NCBI RefSeq assembly: GCF_000189415.1
Contig: NC_015144.1
Location: 186,001-250,000, forward strand
Source: Weeksella virosa DSM 16922
GTDB taxonomy: Bacteria; Bacteroidota; Bacteroidia; Flavobacteriales; Weeksellaceae
Direction: 5' to 3'
DNA: 64,000 bases
Shown: positions 37,180 through 45,751 of the stretch, piece by piece
Layout: every line of letters begins with the position of its first letter
How positions within the stretch are numbered: position 1 is the stretch's first letter
Made by a program: the position numbers and the translations under genes
Notes under the pieces: model-generated
Database searches by the model: none
What the model saw: only the letters and a program-made list of their open reading frames with translations
Told to the model about the DNA's origin: nothing

Positions 37180-38418
37180 ATGAAAAAAAGATATTTTATT
37201 CTAATGGGTATTAGTGCATCGATGATTTTCTCATGCAAAAAGAGTGATCAGAGCTCGATGCAACCTCAGGGTCCTAGCCCATTACCTGTTGTGGATGTTT
37301 CACAACGAGTAGTTGAATCCTATTCGGAGTTTCCAGCCACTATCGAGGGAATAAACAACAATGCTGTACGAGCGAAAATACAAGGTTATATAACCCATGT
37401 TTACATTGACGAGGGACAGTATGTTTCTGCAGGCCAAGCTTTATTCAAGCTAGAAACCAATGCACTCAGTCAAACTGCAGATGCTGCCCGCTCTGGGGTG
37501 AATGCTGCTTCTGCTAATATACAATCTGCACAAGCCAATGTAAAAGCAGCAGAGGCTCGTGTACAAGTTGCTCAGGTAGAGGTGAATAAATTAATTCCTT
37601 TGGTCGAGAAAAACATTATTTCGAATGTACAATTGGAAACTGCCAAAGCAAATTTAGCTCAAGCACAAGCTGCTAAAAACCAAGCACAAGCTGCTCTATC
37701 ACAGGCTCAAGCCGGTCAAGCTCAAGCCCAAGCAAGTCTCAATGAGGTAAATGCTAATATAAACTATTCTATTGTACGAAGCCCTATCAGCGGAGTAGTT
37801 GGCTCTATAAACTTTAGAGAAGGAAGTTTAGTCGGTCCGGCAGATCCCACTCCTTTAACAAACATTTCAAATACAAGTAAAGTATATGCTTATTTCTCTA
37901 TGAATGAAGCCGAGTACTTAGATTTTATTATAAAAACTAACGGTAAAACACTTCAGGAAAAACTAAACAATATGCCACCGGTAGAATTAGTTTTAGCGAA
38001 TAACGAAGTTTACCCAGAAAAAGGCAAAATACAAGCTGTTACTGGACAAATCGACCCCTCAACTGGCTCGATACAATTTCGTGTAACTTTTAATAATGCA
38101 GACAAACTCTTGAGCAACGGAAATAGTGGACGCATTCGCATCCCGAAAACATATGTTGACGCGATTGTTGTACCAGAATCATCTACTTTTGAGAGACAAG
38201 GCAATGTGTATGTTTATAAAGTAGAAAAAGATACCGCAAGACAATCGATTATAAAAGTTGAAAATCGTACGAATAACATGATTATTGTAAAAGAGGGTGT
38301 AAAAAAAGGAGATAAAATTGTTGCACAAGGAGTTGACAAAATCAAAGACAAAACAGCAATCAAACCTATTCCTACAAACTTTGACACGATTGTAAATTCT
38401 ATTAAAAAAGTATTCTAA
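37180..38418 (+). CDS. RND efflux periplasmic adaptor lipoprotein
   Basis: 412 residues, MexA/AcrA-like. Lipobox IFSC (Cys19), barrel-sandwich half AKIQGYITHVYIDEGQYVSAGQALFKLE, a long Ala/Gln-rich coiled hairpin (residues about 95-190) and the return half SPISGVVGSINFREGSLV. The C-terminal beta-barrel and membrane-proximal domains follow. It bridges the inner-membrane pump to the outer-membrane channel. Part of a four-gene operon (regulator, adaptor, pump, channel) with small gaps. Confidence 0.93.
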   Translation: MKKRYFILMGISASMIFSCKKSDQSSMQPQGPSPLPVVDVSQRVVESYSEFPATIEGINNNAVRAKIQGYITHVYIDEGQYVSAGQALFKLETNALSQTADAARSGVNAASANIQSAQANVKAAEARVQVAQVEVNKLIPLVEKNIISNVQLETAKANLAQAQAAKNQAQAALSQAQAGQAQAQASLNEVNANINYSIVRSPISGVVGSINFREGSLVGPADPTPLTNISNTSKVYAYFSMNEAEYLDFIIKTNGKTLQEKLNNMPPVELVLANNEVYPEKGKIQAVTGQIDPSTGSIQFRVTFNNADKLLSNGNSGRIRIPKTYVDAIVVPESSTFERQGNVYVYKVEKDTARQSIIKVENRTNNMIIVKEGVKKGDKIVAQGVDKIKDKTAIKPIPTNFDTIVNSIKKVF

Positions 38419-38429
38419 CCAAAAAAAAC

Positions 38430-41400
38430 ATGCTAAAAACATTTATAGATAGACCAGTATTTTCTACGGTGATATCGATTATCATCGTAATACTTGGGAT
38501 ATTAGGATTAACTGTACTCCCGGTTACTCAATATCCAGATATTGCACCCCCCACTGTTCAGGTAAATGCTTCTTATACAGGGGCAAATGCACAAACAGTA
38601 ATGGAAAGTGTAATTATCCCATTAGAAGAGCAGATCAACGGTGTAGAAGATATGGATTACATTACCTCTACTTCTTCTAACTCGGGTACAGCGCAAATTA
38701 ATGTTGTATTCAAAGCTGGAGTCGACCCAGATATTGCCACTGTTAACGTACAGAACCGTGTTGCCCGAGCAACTCCTCTATTACCTGCAGAGGTTACTCG
38801 ATCGGGTGTAACCACCCAAAAGCAACAGACTTCTGCACTAATGTTCTTATCCTTCTATTCTGATAATCCTGATTATGATCAGATTTATATTCAGAATTAT
38901 ATGAACATCAATGTAATTCCTGAAATAAAAAGAATTAATGGTGTAGGTGATGCAACAGCTTTTGGATCGAAAGTTTACTCAATGCGTATATGGCTAGACC
39001 CCAATAAACTAGCCAACTACCAATTGGTACCATCAGACGTTATTGCTGCAATAAACGAACAATCACTAGAGGCTGCTGCTGGACAATTGGGTCAAAACGA
39101 TGGAAAGTCTTTCCAATACATAATAACGTACAAAGGGAAGCTAAACCAAGAAGAACAATACGAAAATATTGTTATCAAAACACTTCCTAACGGCAGCGTA
39201 TTAAGACTAAAAGATATTGCAAAAATAGAGTTAGGCTCGTTAGATTACGGTGGTGTATCAGAAACCAACGGTAAACCAAACGTGGCTATGGCGATTTATC
39301 AAACACCGGGCTCTAATGCTCAAAAAATTATTAATGATATCAAAATCGAACTCGAGAAAATTCAACAAAACCTTCCACCAGGAGTTCATTACTTCATTAA
39401 TTTCGATACGAATGAATTCCTAGAAGCTTCGATAAATAAAGTAGTAAGCACCCTTATAGAAGCTTTTATACTCGTGTTTATTGTTGTTTACATTTTCTTA
39501 CAAGATTGGCGATCGACATTAATTCCACTAATTGCCGTTCCGGTTTCGATTATTGGGACTTTCTTTTTTCTTAATCTTTTCGGATACTCACTCAACCTCC
39601 TAACCCTCTTTGCATTAGTTCTCGCAATCGGGATTGTGGTGGATGATGCAATTGTAGTCGTCGAGGCCGTGCATGCCAAAATGGAGGAAACCCATATGGA
39701 AGCCCGCCCAGCAACAGAAAGTGCTATGAGCGAAATTACAGGAGCAATTATCTCGATTACTTTGGTGATGGCAGCGGTATTTGTTCCGGTTACATTTATC
39801 ACAGGACCAACAGGAGTTTTTTATCAACAGTTTGGGGTTACGCTTATTGTAGCCATTATTATTTCTGCGGTGAATGCACTTACACTGAGTCCGGCTATGT
39901 GTGCGCTATTCCTAAAACCACATAATGAAGAAGACGAAAAGACGAAAAAATCTATAATAAGAAAAGGTTTTCAAAAATTCAACGAAGGGTTTGATAAAAT
40001 GACTAGGCGTTATACCAATTCATTTAAATTTTTATTCAAACACAAATGGGTAACCTTCCTTATTCTACTAGCTTCTTTGGCAATAATTTTTATCACCAAT
40101 AAATATATGCCAACAGGATTCGTACCGAATGAAGATCGTGGATTTATCATGGGTAACTTCGAGTTGCCTGCAGGTGCATCAGCCGACCGAGTATATGAGT
40201 TGCAAAGACAATTCAGAGAAAAAGCAAAAGAAATAAAAGGGATCAATACCATCACAATGGTTTCTGGTTTTAGTCTTATTTCTGGACAAGGATCTAACTA
40301 CGGAATCGCACTTATAAAATTAGACGATTTCAAGGATAGAAAAACACAAGAAACAAACATAGACAATATTATCAAACAATTGTTTATAACCGGTGCTCAA
40401 TTCCCAGATGTTAAAGCTATTTTCTTCCAGCCACCTTCAATTCCAGGTTTTGGAATTTCTTCTGGTTTCGAATTGAAGTTACTTGACCGCTCGGGCGGAA
40501 ATCTTAATGAATTTGATCAAGTTGCACAAGACTATATTTTTGCACTAATGCAACGTCCAGAAATTATGTACGCACAAACTTCCCTCAACACAAACTTCCC
40601 TCAATATAGAATGGATGTTAATGTAGAAAGAGCCAAACAATCTGGCGTAAGTGTAAACAACTTACTCTCTGCAATGCAAGGATATATTGGTGGAATATAT
40701 GCGGCAGATTTCATTAGGTACGGAAAACAATACCGAGTTATGGTACAAGCCTTGCCCGAAGACAGAGCAGACGCACAAAGTCTGAACAAAATCTTTGTTC
40801 GTACAGGTTCTGGCGAAATGGCTCCTATCTCACAATTTCTAAATCTATCCCGAGTATATGGACCACAATCGATCAACCGATACAACCTCTTTACATCTGC
40901 CAATATTTCGGGAGCACCTGCCCCAGGTTTCTCGAGTGGTGACGCTATTCGTGCGGTACAAGAAGTCGCAACACAAAACCTTTCTACCAATTACGGTATA
41001 GACTTTACAGGGCTTACCCGAGAAGAAATTAATTCGGGCGGACAGACCATCTTAATTTTTATGCTGTGTGTGGTTTTTGTTTACTTTATTTTGAGTGCTC
41101 AGTACGAGAGTTATATCCTACCATTCGCCGTATTGTTATCTTTACCGGTAGGTGTGATGGGTGCTTATTTAAGCCAGTTTTTAGCTGGATTAGAAAACAA
41201 TATCTACTTCCAGATTGCCTTAGTTATGCTTGTCGGTCTATTGGCGAAAAACGCGATTCTCATTGTAGAGTTTGCCGCTCAACGTAGAAGATATGGGATG
41301 AGTATTTGGCAAGCCGCAATGGAGGGAGCAAAATCTCGTCTACGTCCGATTTTGATGACATCGTTTGCATTTATTTTAGGTTTAACTCCTCTAGTAATTT

Positions 41401-41597
41401 CTTCTGGCGTAGGAGCTATTGGTAACCGATCAATCGGGACAGGAGCAGCCTTTGGCTTATTGATCGGAACGATTTTAGGAGTATTTGTTATTCCAGTATT
41501 GTTTGTGATTTTCCAATCTATCCAAGAAAAAATAGTTCCGATCAAATTTGATCAAAATAGCACTAACGATACTCAAAACCTTCATACCAAACTCTAA
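38430..41597 (+). CDS. RND multidrug efflux pump (HAE1/AcrB-type)
   Basis: 1055 residues, twelve membrane segments in the RND pattern: helix 1 at about 10-28, periplasmic loop, helices 2-6, second loop, helices 8-12. The proton-relay Asp pair is D405-D406 in GIVVDDAIVVVE. Periplasmic motifs TSSNSGTAQINVVFKAG and the QNRVARATPLLP region fit hydrophobic/amphiphilic efflux (HAE1) pumps such as AcrB and MexB. Drug range cannot be told. The start is 11 nt after the adaptor. Confidence 0.95.
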   Translation: MLKTFIDRPVFSTVISIIIVILGILGLTVLPVTQYPDIAPPTVQVNASYTGANAQTVMESVIIPLEEQINGVEDMDYITSTSSNSGTAQINVVFKAGVDPDIATVNVQNRVARATPLLPAEVTRSGVTTQKQQTSALMFLSFYSDNPDYDQIYIQNYMNINVIPEIKRINGVGDATAFGSKVYSMRIWLDPNKLANYQLVPSDVIAAINEQSLEAAAGQLGQNDGKSFQYIITYKGKLNQEEQYENIVIKTLPNGSVLRLKDIAKIELGSLDYGGVSETNGKPNVAMAIYQTPGSNAQKIINDIKIELEKIQQNLPPGVHYFINFDTNEFLEASINKVVSTLIEAFILVFIVVYIFLQDWRSTLIPLIAVPVSIIGTFFFLNLFGYSLNLLTLFALVLAIGIVVDDAIVVVEAVHAKMEETHMEARPATESAMSEITGAIISITLVMAAVFVPVTFITGPTGVFYQQFGVTLIVAIIISAVNALTLSPAMCALFLKPHNEEDEKTKKSIIRKGFQKFNEGFDKMTRRYTNSFKFLFKHKWVTFLILLASLAIIFITNKYMPTGFVPNEDRGFIMGNFELPAGASADRVYELQRQFREKAKEIKGINTITMVSGFSLISGQGSNYGIALIKLDDFKDRKTQETNIDNIIKQLFITGAQFPDVKAIFFQPPSIPGFGISSGFELKLLDRSGGNLNEFDQVAQDYIFALMQRPEIMYAQTSLNTNFPQYRMDVNVERAKQSGVSVNNLLSAMQGYIGGIYAADFIRYGKQYRVMVQALPEDRADAQSLNKIFVRTGSGEMAPISQFLNLSRVYGPQSINRYNLFTSANISGAPAPGFSSGDAIRAVQEVATQNLSTNYGIDFTGLTREEINSGGQTILIFMLCVVFVYFILSAQYESYILPFAVLLSLPVGVMGAYLSQFLAGLENNIYFQIALVMLVGLLAKNAILIVEFAAQRRRYGMSIWQAAMEGAKSRLRPILMTSFAFILGLTPLVISSGVGAIGNRSIGTGAAFGLLIGTILGVFVIPVLFVIFQSIQEKIVPIKFDQNSTNDTQNLHTKL

Positions 41598-41607
41598 AAC
41601 GAATACA

Positions 41608-43014
41608 ATGAAAAAATATAGAATACTAACAGTTGGCTTTGTTTTGGTAGGAATCTTTTCGCTACAATCTTGTTTTGTGGCCAAAGAATACAATCGACCA
41701 CAAGAAATTACTACCGAAGCCTATTACCGTACCGATGAATTGGTAAAAGATAGTACAACAATAGCCAAAGTTTCTTGGAAAGAGGTTTTCACAGATGCAT
41801 CATTGCAAAGTTTAATCGATAAAGGATTGAGCAACAATCTCGATATACGCAATGCAATGCAAAACATCCGTATTGCCGAAGCATATATGAAACAAGGTCG
41901 AGCACAGTATTTCCCTACTTTTTCGGTCGGGCCGAAGTTTACGCTTACCGAATCTTCTGCCAACAGTTCCATGGGAAGATTTACCGGAAAACAAACCCAA
42001 AGACAATACGAACTTTCGGGTGCAATGTCGTGGGAATTGGATATTTGGGGAAGGATAAAAAGCAATCAGCGGGCGACAGAAGCTACGTTTCTACAAACCT
42101 TGGCCGCTCATCAGGCAGTGAAAACAAGTATTATATCAATGATTGCTAACGCTTATTATCAATTGCTTGCTTTGGATGAGCAAAAGAAAATTGCCCAAGA
42201 AGCCATTGTCAATAGGACACAAAGTTTAGAAACAACCAAAGCATTGAAAGATGCTGGACAAGTTACAGAAGTTGCAGTCAATCAGACCGAAGCTCAATTA
42301 TTGAGTGCAGAATCCCTTTTGCTCGACATCAACCGTCAAATCAGATTACAAGAAAATTACATCAGCTACATTTTAGGAGAGTCGTCTACAGAAATCAATC
42401 GTTCTTCCTTAGATAGCCAAGTAATCAACACAACATTAGCAATCGGTGTTCCGGCTCAGATATTAGAAAACAGACCCGATGTGAAAGCGGCTGAATTTGG
42501 TTTAGCCAATGCTTTTCATTTGGTGAATGCAGCAGAGGCCAACTTCTACCCTCGCCTAACGATTGATGCTTCGGGCGGAGTACAAGGCATTGAGCTGGAT
42601 AAACTATTCGACCATCAGTCTCTTTTTGCGAATGTCTTAGCAGGATTAACGCAACCAATCCTCAATCGTCGCCAGATAAAGACACAGAAAGAAGTTGCCC
42701 TTGTACAGCAAGAACAAGCATTATTGAAATATAAACAAGCCATTTTATTAGCGAGCAAAGAAGTTTCCGATGCGATGTATCAGTACGATGCTGCGTCTAA
42801 AAAAATCGACTTGAAACAACAAGAGTCTACTGTGCTAAAATCTGCCGTAAGCAACTCAGAAGAGTTATTAAATTACGGGATGGCCAATTACTTAGAGGTA
42901 ATTACCGCACGAGACTCTGCACTCAATGCCGACCTTGGTTTGGTGAATATCAAATTAGCGAAACTGCAGTCGTTGGTAGAATTATACCGAGCTCTAGGAG
43001 GCGGCGTACAATAA
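41608..43014 (+). CDS. Outer-membrane efflux channel lipoprotein (TolC/OprM-type)
   Basis: About 468 residues. Lipoprotein signal with Cys22 in LQSC, then two repeated outer-membrane-factor halves, each with long helices: LSNNLDIRNAMQNIRIAEAY and ENRPDVKAAEFGLANAFHLV, ending VELYRALGGG, the classical NodT/OprM ending. It completes the tripartite pump. The frame continues upstream to 41548 inside the pump gene, but the ATG at 41608 with the lipobox 22 residues later is the sensible start. Ends at a terminator. Confidence 0.93.
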   Translation: MKKYRILTVGFVLVGIFSLQSCFVAKEYNRPQEITTEAYYRTDELVKDSTTIAKVSWKEVFTDASLQSLIDKGLSNNLDIRNAMQNIRIAEAYMKQGRAQYFPTFSVGPKFTLTESSANSSMGRFTGKQTQRQYELSGAMSWELDIWGRIKSNQRATEATFLQTLAAHQAVKTSIISMIANAYYQLLALDEQKKIAQEAIVNRTQSLETTKALKDAGQVTEVAVNQTEAQLLSAESLLLDINRQIRLQENYISYILGESSTEINRSSLDSQVINTTLAIGVPAQILENRPDVKAAEFGLANAFHLVNAAEANFYPRLTIDASGGVQGIELDKLFDHQSLFANVLAGLTQPILNRRQIKTQKEVALVQQEQALLKYKQAILLASKEVSDAMYQYDAASKKIDLKQQESTVLKSAVSNSEELLNYGMANYLEVITARDSALNADLGLVNIKLAKLQSLVELYRALGGGVQ

Positions 43015-43041
43015 AGGATAGTATTAGACTTTCTAGTTATC

Positions 43042-43076
43042 AATCCACTTTCTCTTGTAGAAAGTGGATTTTTTTA
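43042..43076 (+). terminator. Terminator of the RND operon
   Basis: 12-bp stem around a CTTGT loop, followed by T7, 28 nt after the channel gene stop. Confidence 0.9.
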
Positions 43077-43147
43077 TTGTAAGACACTGATTATGAGAGG
43101 TGTTAAAAAGTAACTTTCTTTAATTTATGAAATACGCAAACAAAAGT

Positions 43148-43177
43148 TTGTTTTTTATAAAATTCATTCTATATTTG
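43148..43177 (+). promoter_or_regulatory. Promoter of tRNA-Ser
   Basis: TTG (43148-43150), 19-nt spacer, TATATTTG (43170-43177): a perfect Bacteroidetes promoter 29 nt before the tRNA. Confidence 0.75.
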
Positions 43178-43206
43178 CACTCCAATCCTGTAAAGGAATG
43201 GAGATT

Positions 43207-43291
43207 GGAGAGATGGCAGAGCGGTCGAATGCGGCGGTCTTGAAAACCGTTGAGGGTCACACCTCCGGGGGTTCGAATCCCTCTCTCTCCG
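43207..43291 (+). tRNA. tRNA-Ser(UGA)
   Basis: 85 nt with all class-II features: acceptor stem GGAGAGA / TCTCTCC, anticodon arm CGGTCTTGAAAACCG with anticodon TGA, a variable arm (GAGGGTCACACCTC) and the TTCGAATC loop. Discriminator G, then CA A, so the CCA end is not fully encoded. The integrase gene lies 113 nt downstream, so this is the likely prophage attachment gene. Confidence 0.95.
43271..43291 (+). other. Probable prophage attachment region (tRNA-Ser 3' end)
   Basis: Tyrosine integrases commonly recombine into the 3' end of tRNA genes, restoring the tRNA. The T-arm and acceptor 3' half here abut the prophage and its integrase. The second copy would be at the other prophage end, outside the window, so the exact core cannot be set. 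Confidence 0.5.
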
Positions 43292-43294
43292 CAA

Positions 43295-43335
43295 AAACCA
43301 TTGAATCCTTGACTGCAAGCTGGATTCAATGGTTT
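43295..43335. repeat. Inverted repeat directly after the tRNA
   Basis: Perfect 14-bp arms at 43295-43308 and 43322-43335 with a 13-nt loop. It could be the tRNA transcript terminator or an integrase/host-factor site in the attachment region. Two further small inverted repeats follow before the integrase. Confidence 0.7.
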
Positions 43336-43385
43336 ATAAAACTACAAGTGCAAAAAACTGCACACTTACTTTCAGCTTGATTAAG

Positions 43386-43405
43386 TATCGTAATTTTTTA
43401 CGATA
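43386..43405. repeat. Inverted repeat reaching the integrase start codon
   Basis: TATCGTAA / TTACGATA around TTTT; the right arm ends on the first base of the integrase ATG at 43405. It could hide the translation start or be an operator for integrase control. Confidence 0.6.
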
Positions 43406-44571
43406 TGAAAAAAAATAAATGGACAGAACCTAAGATAAAGGCTTACCCTGACCTTTCAAAAGATTGGTATGTTTGGTTTCGTTTTAATGGAGGTAATCCT
43501 AAGCGTTATTCTTTTGGAATAAACACCTACAATACTTTTGAACAAAGAATGGCACAAGCTGACCTCTTACGCAAAACTCTACTTTTAAATTTACAAAACG
43601 GATGGGATCCAGATTTAAACAAAGCACCAAATAAAAAACCTAGAAAAATGAGTATTGCCGACGGTCTTAATTTTAGCTTGGAAAAGTTAAAACAAAGGCT
43701 TAAGCCAAAATCATATTCAGATTATTTATGTACAAACAGATTTATTTTAGATGCTGTAATTCGTTTGAAATACGACAAATTATCAATACAATCTATCGAA
43801 CGCTACCACATTAAAACCATAATGGAGGATATTAAAATTTCTCGAAAATGGTCAAACCATGCTTATAATAAAAATTTAGGTTATTTGAAGTCAATATTGT
43901 CGGAATTAGTAGAGTTTGATATCATAAAAACCAATCCAGCACACGGGATAAGATTATTGAAATATGAAACGTCGCCAACTTCGTTCCCAACAGACCAAGA
44001 ACAAACAAAAATAATTCAGCATTTATACGCTAGAAACTTCACATACCTAAGATTTGTAAAAGCATTGTATCAAACTGGAATGCGTCCAGCTGAATTGCTC
44101 CGTTTGAAAGTTGGAGATGTTGATTTAGATCGTGATTTAATTTTACTCAAATCCGATGATGGCAAAACAAATAAATATAGATTAGTTCCTATAAAGAGTG
44201 ACTTAAAAAAAGACTTATTGACAATAATAAGCCCCACACATGGTCCTGACCTTTATTTATTCGGAACACCACGAAAACACGGTGGTAAATTGGATTATTC
44301 AGAAATGTTTTCTCCAAATAAATATAAAATAAAACGTGATACAGTTACAAAATATTGGAAAAAGTATATAAAAGATGAACTAGGAATTAATAAAAATCTT
44401 TATTCATTAAAACACAAAGCAGCCAATGACATGATGTTCGACGGATTAGATATAGAAACCATACAGGCAATTTTTGGTCACTCTAAGGCTAAAACCACTG
44501 AAATTTACGCTAATCAAATTAATTTATTAAGATTTGAAAAAGCAAAAAAACTAGAACGTGAATTTGTTTAG
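43405..44571 (+). CDS. Tyrosine recombinase, prophage integrase
   Basis: 388 residues. N-terminal arm-binding region, SAM-like core-binding domain (about 90-190) and catalytic domain (about 205-388). Catalytic residues: Arg227 in TGMRPAELL, a hairpin Lys in SDDGKTNKYR, box II as YSLKHKAA (Tyr333, Lys336 where the second Arg usually is, His337), His359 in IFGHSKAKTT and nucleophile Tyr368 in EIYAN. The Lys-for-Arg box II is frequent in Bacteroidetes recombinases as I recall. Located just after tRNA-Ser, in the usual place for the enzyme that inserts and excises the element. Confidence 0.92.
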   Translation: MKKNKWTEPKIKAYPDLSKDWYVWFRFNGGNPKRYSFGINTYNTFEQRMAQADLLRKTLLLNLQNGWDPDLNKAPNKKPRKMSIADGLNFSLEKLKQRLKPKSYSDYLCTNRFILDAVIRLKYDKLSIQSIERYHIKTIMEDIKISRKWSNHAYNKNLGYLKSILSELVEFDIIKTNPAHGIRLLKYETSPTSFPTDQEQTKIIQHLYARNFTYLRFVKALYQTGMRPAELLRLKVGDVDLDRDLILLKSDDGKTNKYRLVPIKSDLKKDLLTIISPTHGPDLYLFGTPRKHGGKLDYSEMFSPNKYKIKRDTVTKYWKKYIKDELGINKNLYSLKHKAANDMMFDGLDIETIQAIFGHSKAKTTEIYANQINLLRFEKAKKLEREFV

Positions 44572-44593
44572 AAGATTATTAATAGTATATTTG
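44564..44593 (+). promoter_or_regulatory. Promoter within the end of the integrase gene
   Basis: TTG (44564-44566), 19-nt spacer, TATATTTG (44586-44593), same geometry as the tRNA-Ser promoter. No open reading frame follows on this strand before the terminator at 44652. Confidence 0.6.
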
Positions 44594-44599
44594 CCCCTT

Positions 44600-44683
44600 A
44601 ATCAGTTATCATAACTGAATTATTTATTTGATTTATTTATTTATTTATTCTAAAACCGACCTATATTCTAGGTCGGTTTTTCT
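44600..44683 (+). ncRNA. Candidate short RNA between integrase and HTH gene
   Basis: Starts about 7 nt below a full promoter, contains a CAGTTAT-C-ATAACTG palindrome (44603-44617) and an A/U-rich TTTA-repeat stretch, and ends in a good intrinsic terminator at 44652-44682. Length would be about 84 nt. No reading frame of note. Function unknown; alternatively this is only the integrase 3' untranslated region. Confidence 0.35.
44652..44682. terminator. Bidirectional terminator after integrase
   Basis: 11-bp arms (44652-44662 and 44670-44680) built on ACCGACCT / AGGTCGGT with a 7-nt loop and A/T tracts on both sides. It can end the integrase or short RNA on the plus strand and the HTH operon on the minus strand. 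Confidence 0.88.
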
Positions 44684-44745
44684 ATTAACTTTTATCTGCG
44701 AAAATAACACATTGAACGTCATATTATGTCGCTGAACCTTGTTTA

Positions 44746-44976
44746 TTATTTATTGCTCGCTTCATTGAGTACTTCTGCCGAAACCTTCACCTCGAGTGCA
44801 TCGGCAATCTTAAGGAAATTAGATAATAATGGCTCATTCATAAAATCAAGCGTTCGCTTGATGGTCGACTCGGGTAGACCTGTAAGTTTGGATAGTCGGT
44901 AACGGCTCATGTTTTTTTTGAGTCGTACTTCCTCTAGAAATAGAATTAGTCGCTTGGCTTTGTCTGATTCTTTCAT
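44746..44976 (-). CDS. Small helix-turn-helix (XRE-like) protein
   Basis: About 76 residues. The HTH is seen in MSRYRLSKLTGLPESTIKR, followed by LLSNFLKIADALEVKV, the typical fourth and fifth helices of Cro/CI-type domains. I place the start at the ATG at 44976, which overlaps the stop of the upstream 128-residue gene by 4 nt (ATGA); longer frames begin at weaker codons. It could be a phage regulator or the DNA-binding half of a toxin-antitoxin-like pair with that gene. Confidence 0.75.
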   Translation of the reverse strand: MKESDKAKRLILFLEEVRLKKNMSRYRLSKLTGLPESTIKRTLDFMNEPLLSNFLKIADALEVKVSAEVLNEASNK

Positions 44977-45359
44977 AACTGTTGATCTTCCCATATTAGA
45001 TAATTTTCGTAATAATTCCAAGCTTCATCGAGCATTTGGTCGACGGTCAATGGTTGGTATTTTTTCTGCATAATTTCTATTTCTCTACTTTGATTCACTA
45101 CTTCGATATTATTCTGCACCAATACCAACAGGTAATCCTCTTCCTCTTGATATCGCTCGGAGTAATAATTGAAATGCTTCTGAGGAAAATCCATACTATA
45201 ATGAATTTGATAAGCATCTAGCGGAACGATTTCTACCAGCGTAAGGTACTCTGGACAATAGATGAACTGTCTGTTGTCGTGGATGATTTCTCCGTTTTTG
45301 GGTTCGTTTTCGCAATGAATGAACTTAGGTAATTTTATTTGGTGTATCTTTGTATCCAT
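44973..45359 (-). CDS. Unknown protein coupled to an HTH gene
   Basis: 128 residues, acidic, rich in Tyr, Gln and Glu, no membrane segment. Features: two Cys in the N-half (FIHCENE, FIYCPEY) and a C-terminal LTVDQMLDEAWNYYENYLIW that looks helical. Not recognised. Its stop overlaps the HTH gene start by 4 nt. The leader just before the ATG resembles that of the 83-residue gene upstream (ATTAATCAAA ... AGAAATTATG). Confidence 0.7.
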   Translation of the reverse strand: MDTKIHQIKLPKFIHCENEPKNGEIIHDNRQFIYCPEYLTLVEIVPLDAYQIHYSMDFPQKHFNYYSERYQEEEDYLLVLVQNNIEVVNQSREIEIMQKKYQPLTVDQMLDEAWNYYENYLIWEDQQL

Positions 45360-45400
45360 AATTTCTATTTTGATTAATATTAGAAGTTTGATTTTCTTAT

Positions 45401-45428
45401 AAGGCTACCCAACTGGGTAGCCTTTTTT
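45401..45428 (+). terminator. Hairpin with plus-strand T tract
   Basis: 10-bp stem AAGGCTACCC / GGGTAGCCTT with AACT loop. The T7 tract follows on the plus strand, while the genes on both sides run on the minus strand. It therefore best terminates plus-strand transcripts coming from the integrase side, or serves as a weak stop between the two minus-strand genes. Confidence 0.7.
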
Positions 45429-45453
45429 TATTAGATTATAGTATTCGTGGCTT

Positions 45454-45705
45454 CTATATTTTTGAAATTGAAATATATCTAGGTGCTCCAAATCCACCAA
45501 TAGCAAAAGACCGTTTATTTTCAAACAAATCAAAAGGTATATTCTCATCGTGTGATTTGCATATTCTGTAGATGTGCTGTTTTGCTTTCTCTTTATTTGC
45601 AATTTCTGGAAATAATTTTGTAAGGAGTATGTAAGCCTGACCTGCTGATTCTACACCAAAATTTCCAAATTCTACTGTATTTAATTGATACTTTAAAGTT
45701 GACAT
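45454..45705 (-). CDS. Unknown small prophage protein
   Basis: 83 residues, no signal or membrane segment. N-half VEFGNFGVESAGQAYILLTKLF, then a basic stretch KEKAKQHIYRICKS, and a Gly-rich IGGFGAPRYIS near the end. No family recognised. It has its own strong promoter (45752-45781), so it is expressed apart from the late operon, as lysogenically expressed accessory genes often are. Confidence 0.65.
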   Translation of the reverse strand: MSTLKYQLNTVEFGNFGVESAGQAYILLTKLFPEIANKEKAKQHIYRICKSHDENIPFDLFENKRSFAIGGFGAPRYISISKI

Positions 45706-45751
45706 AATTTCTAATTTTTGTTTGATTAATATTTCGTTTAATTTTCTATTG

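Noticed and set aside
41548-41607. N-terminal extension of the outer-membrane channel gene into the pump gene
   Set aside because: The lipoprotein signal and lipobox fit the ATG at 41608; the extension adds a non-signal stretch in overlapping coding sequence.
43120-43380. Short reading frames across the tRNA-Ser on both strands
   Set aside because: They run through the tRNA gene and its promoter and have no protein-like features.
45405-45602. 65-residue frame on the minus strand inside the 83-residue gene
   Set aside because: Lies in another frame, reads through the terminator hairpin and shows no conserved features.
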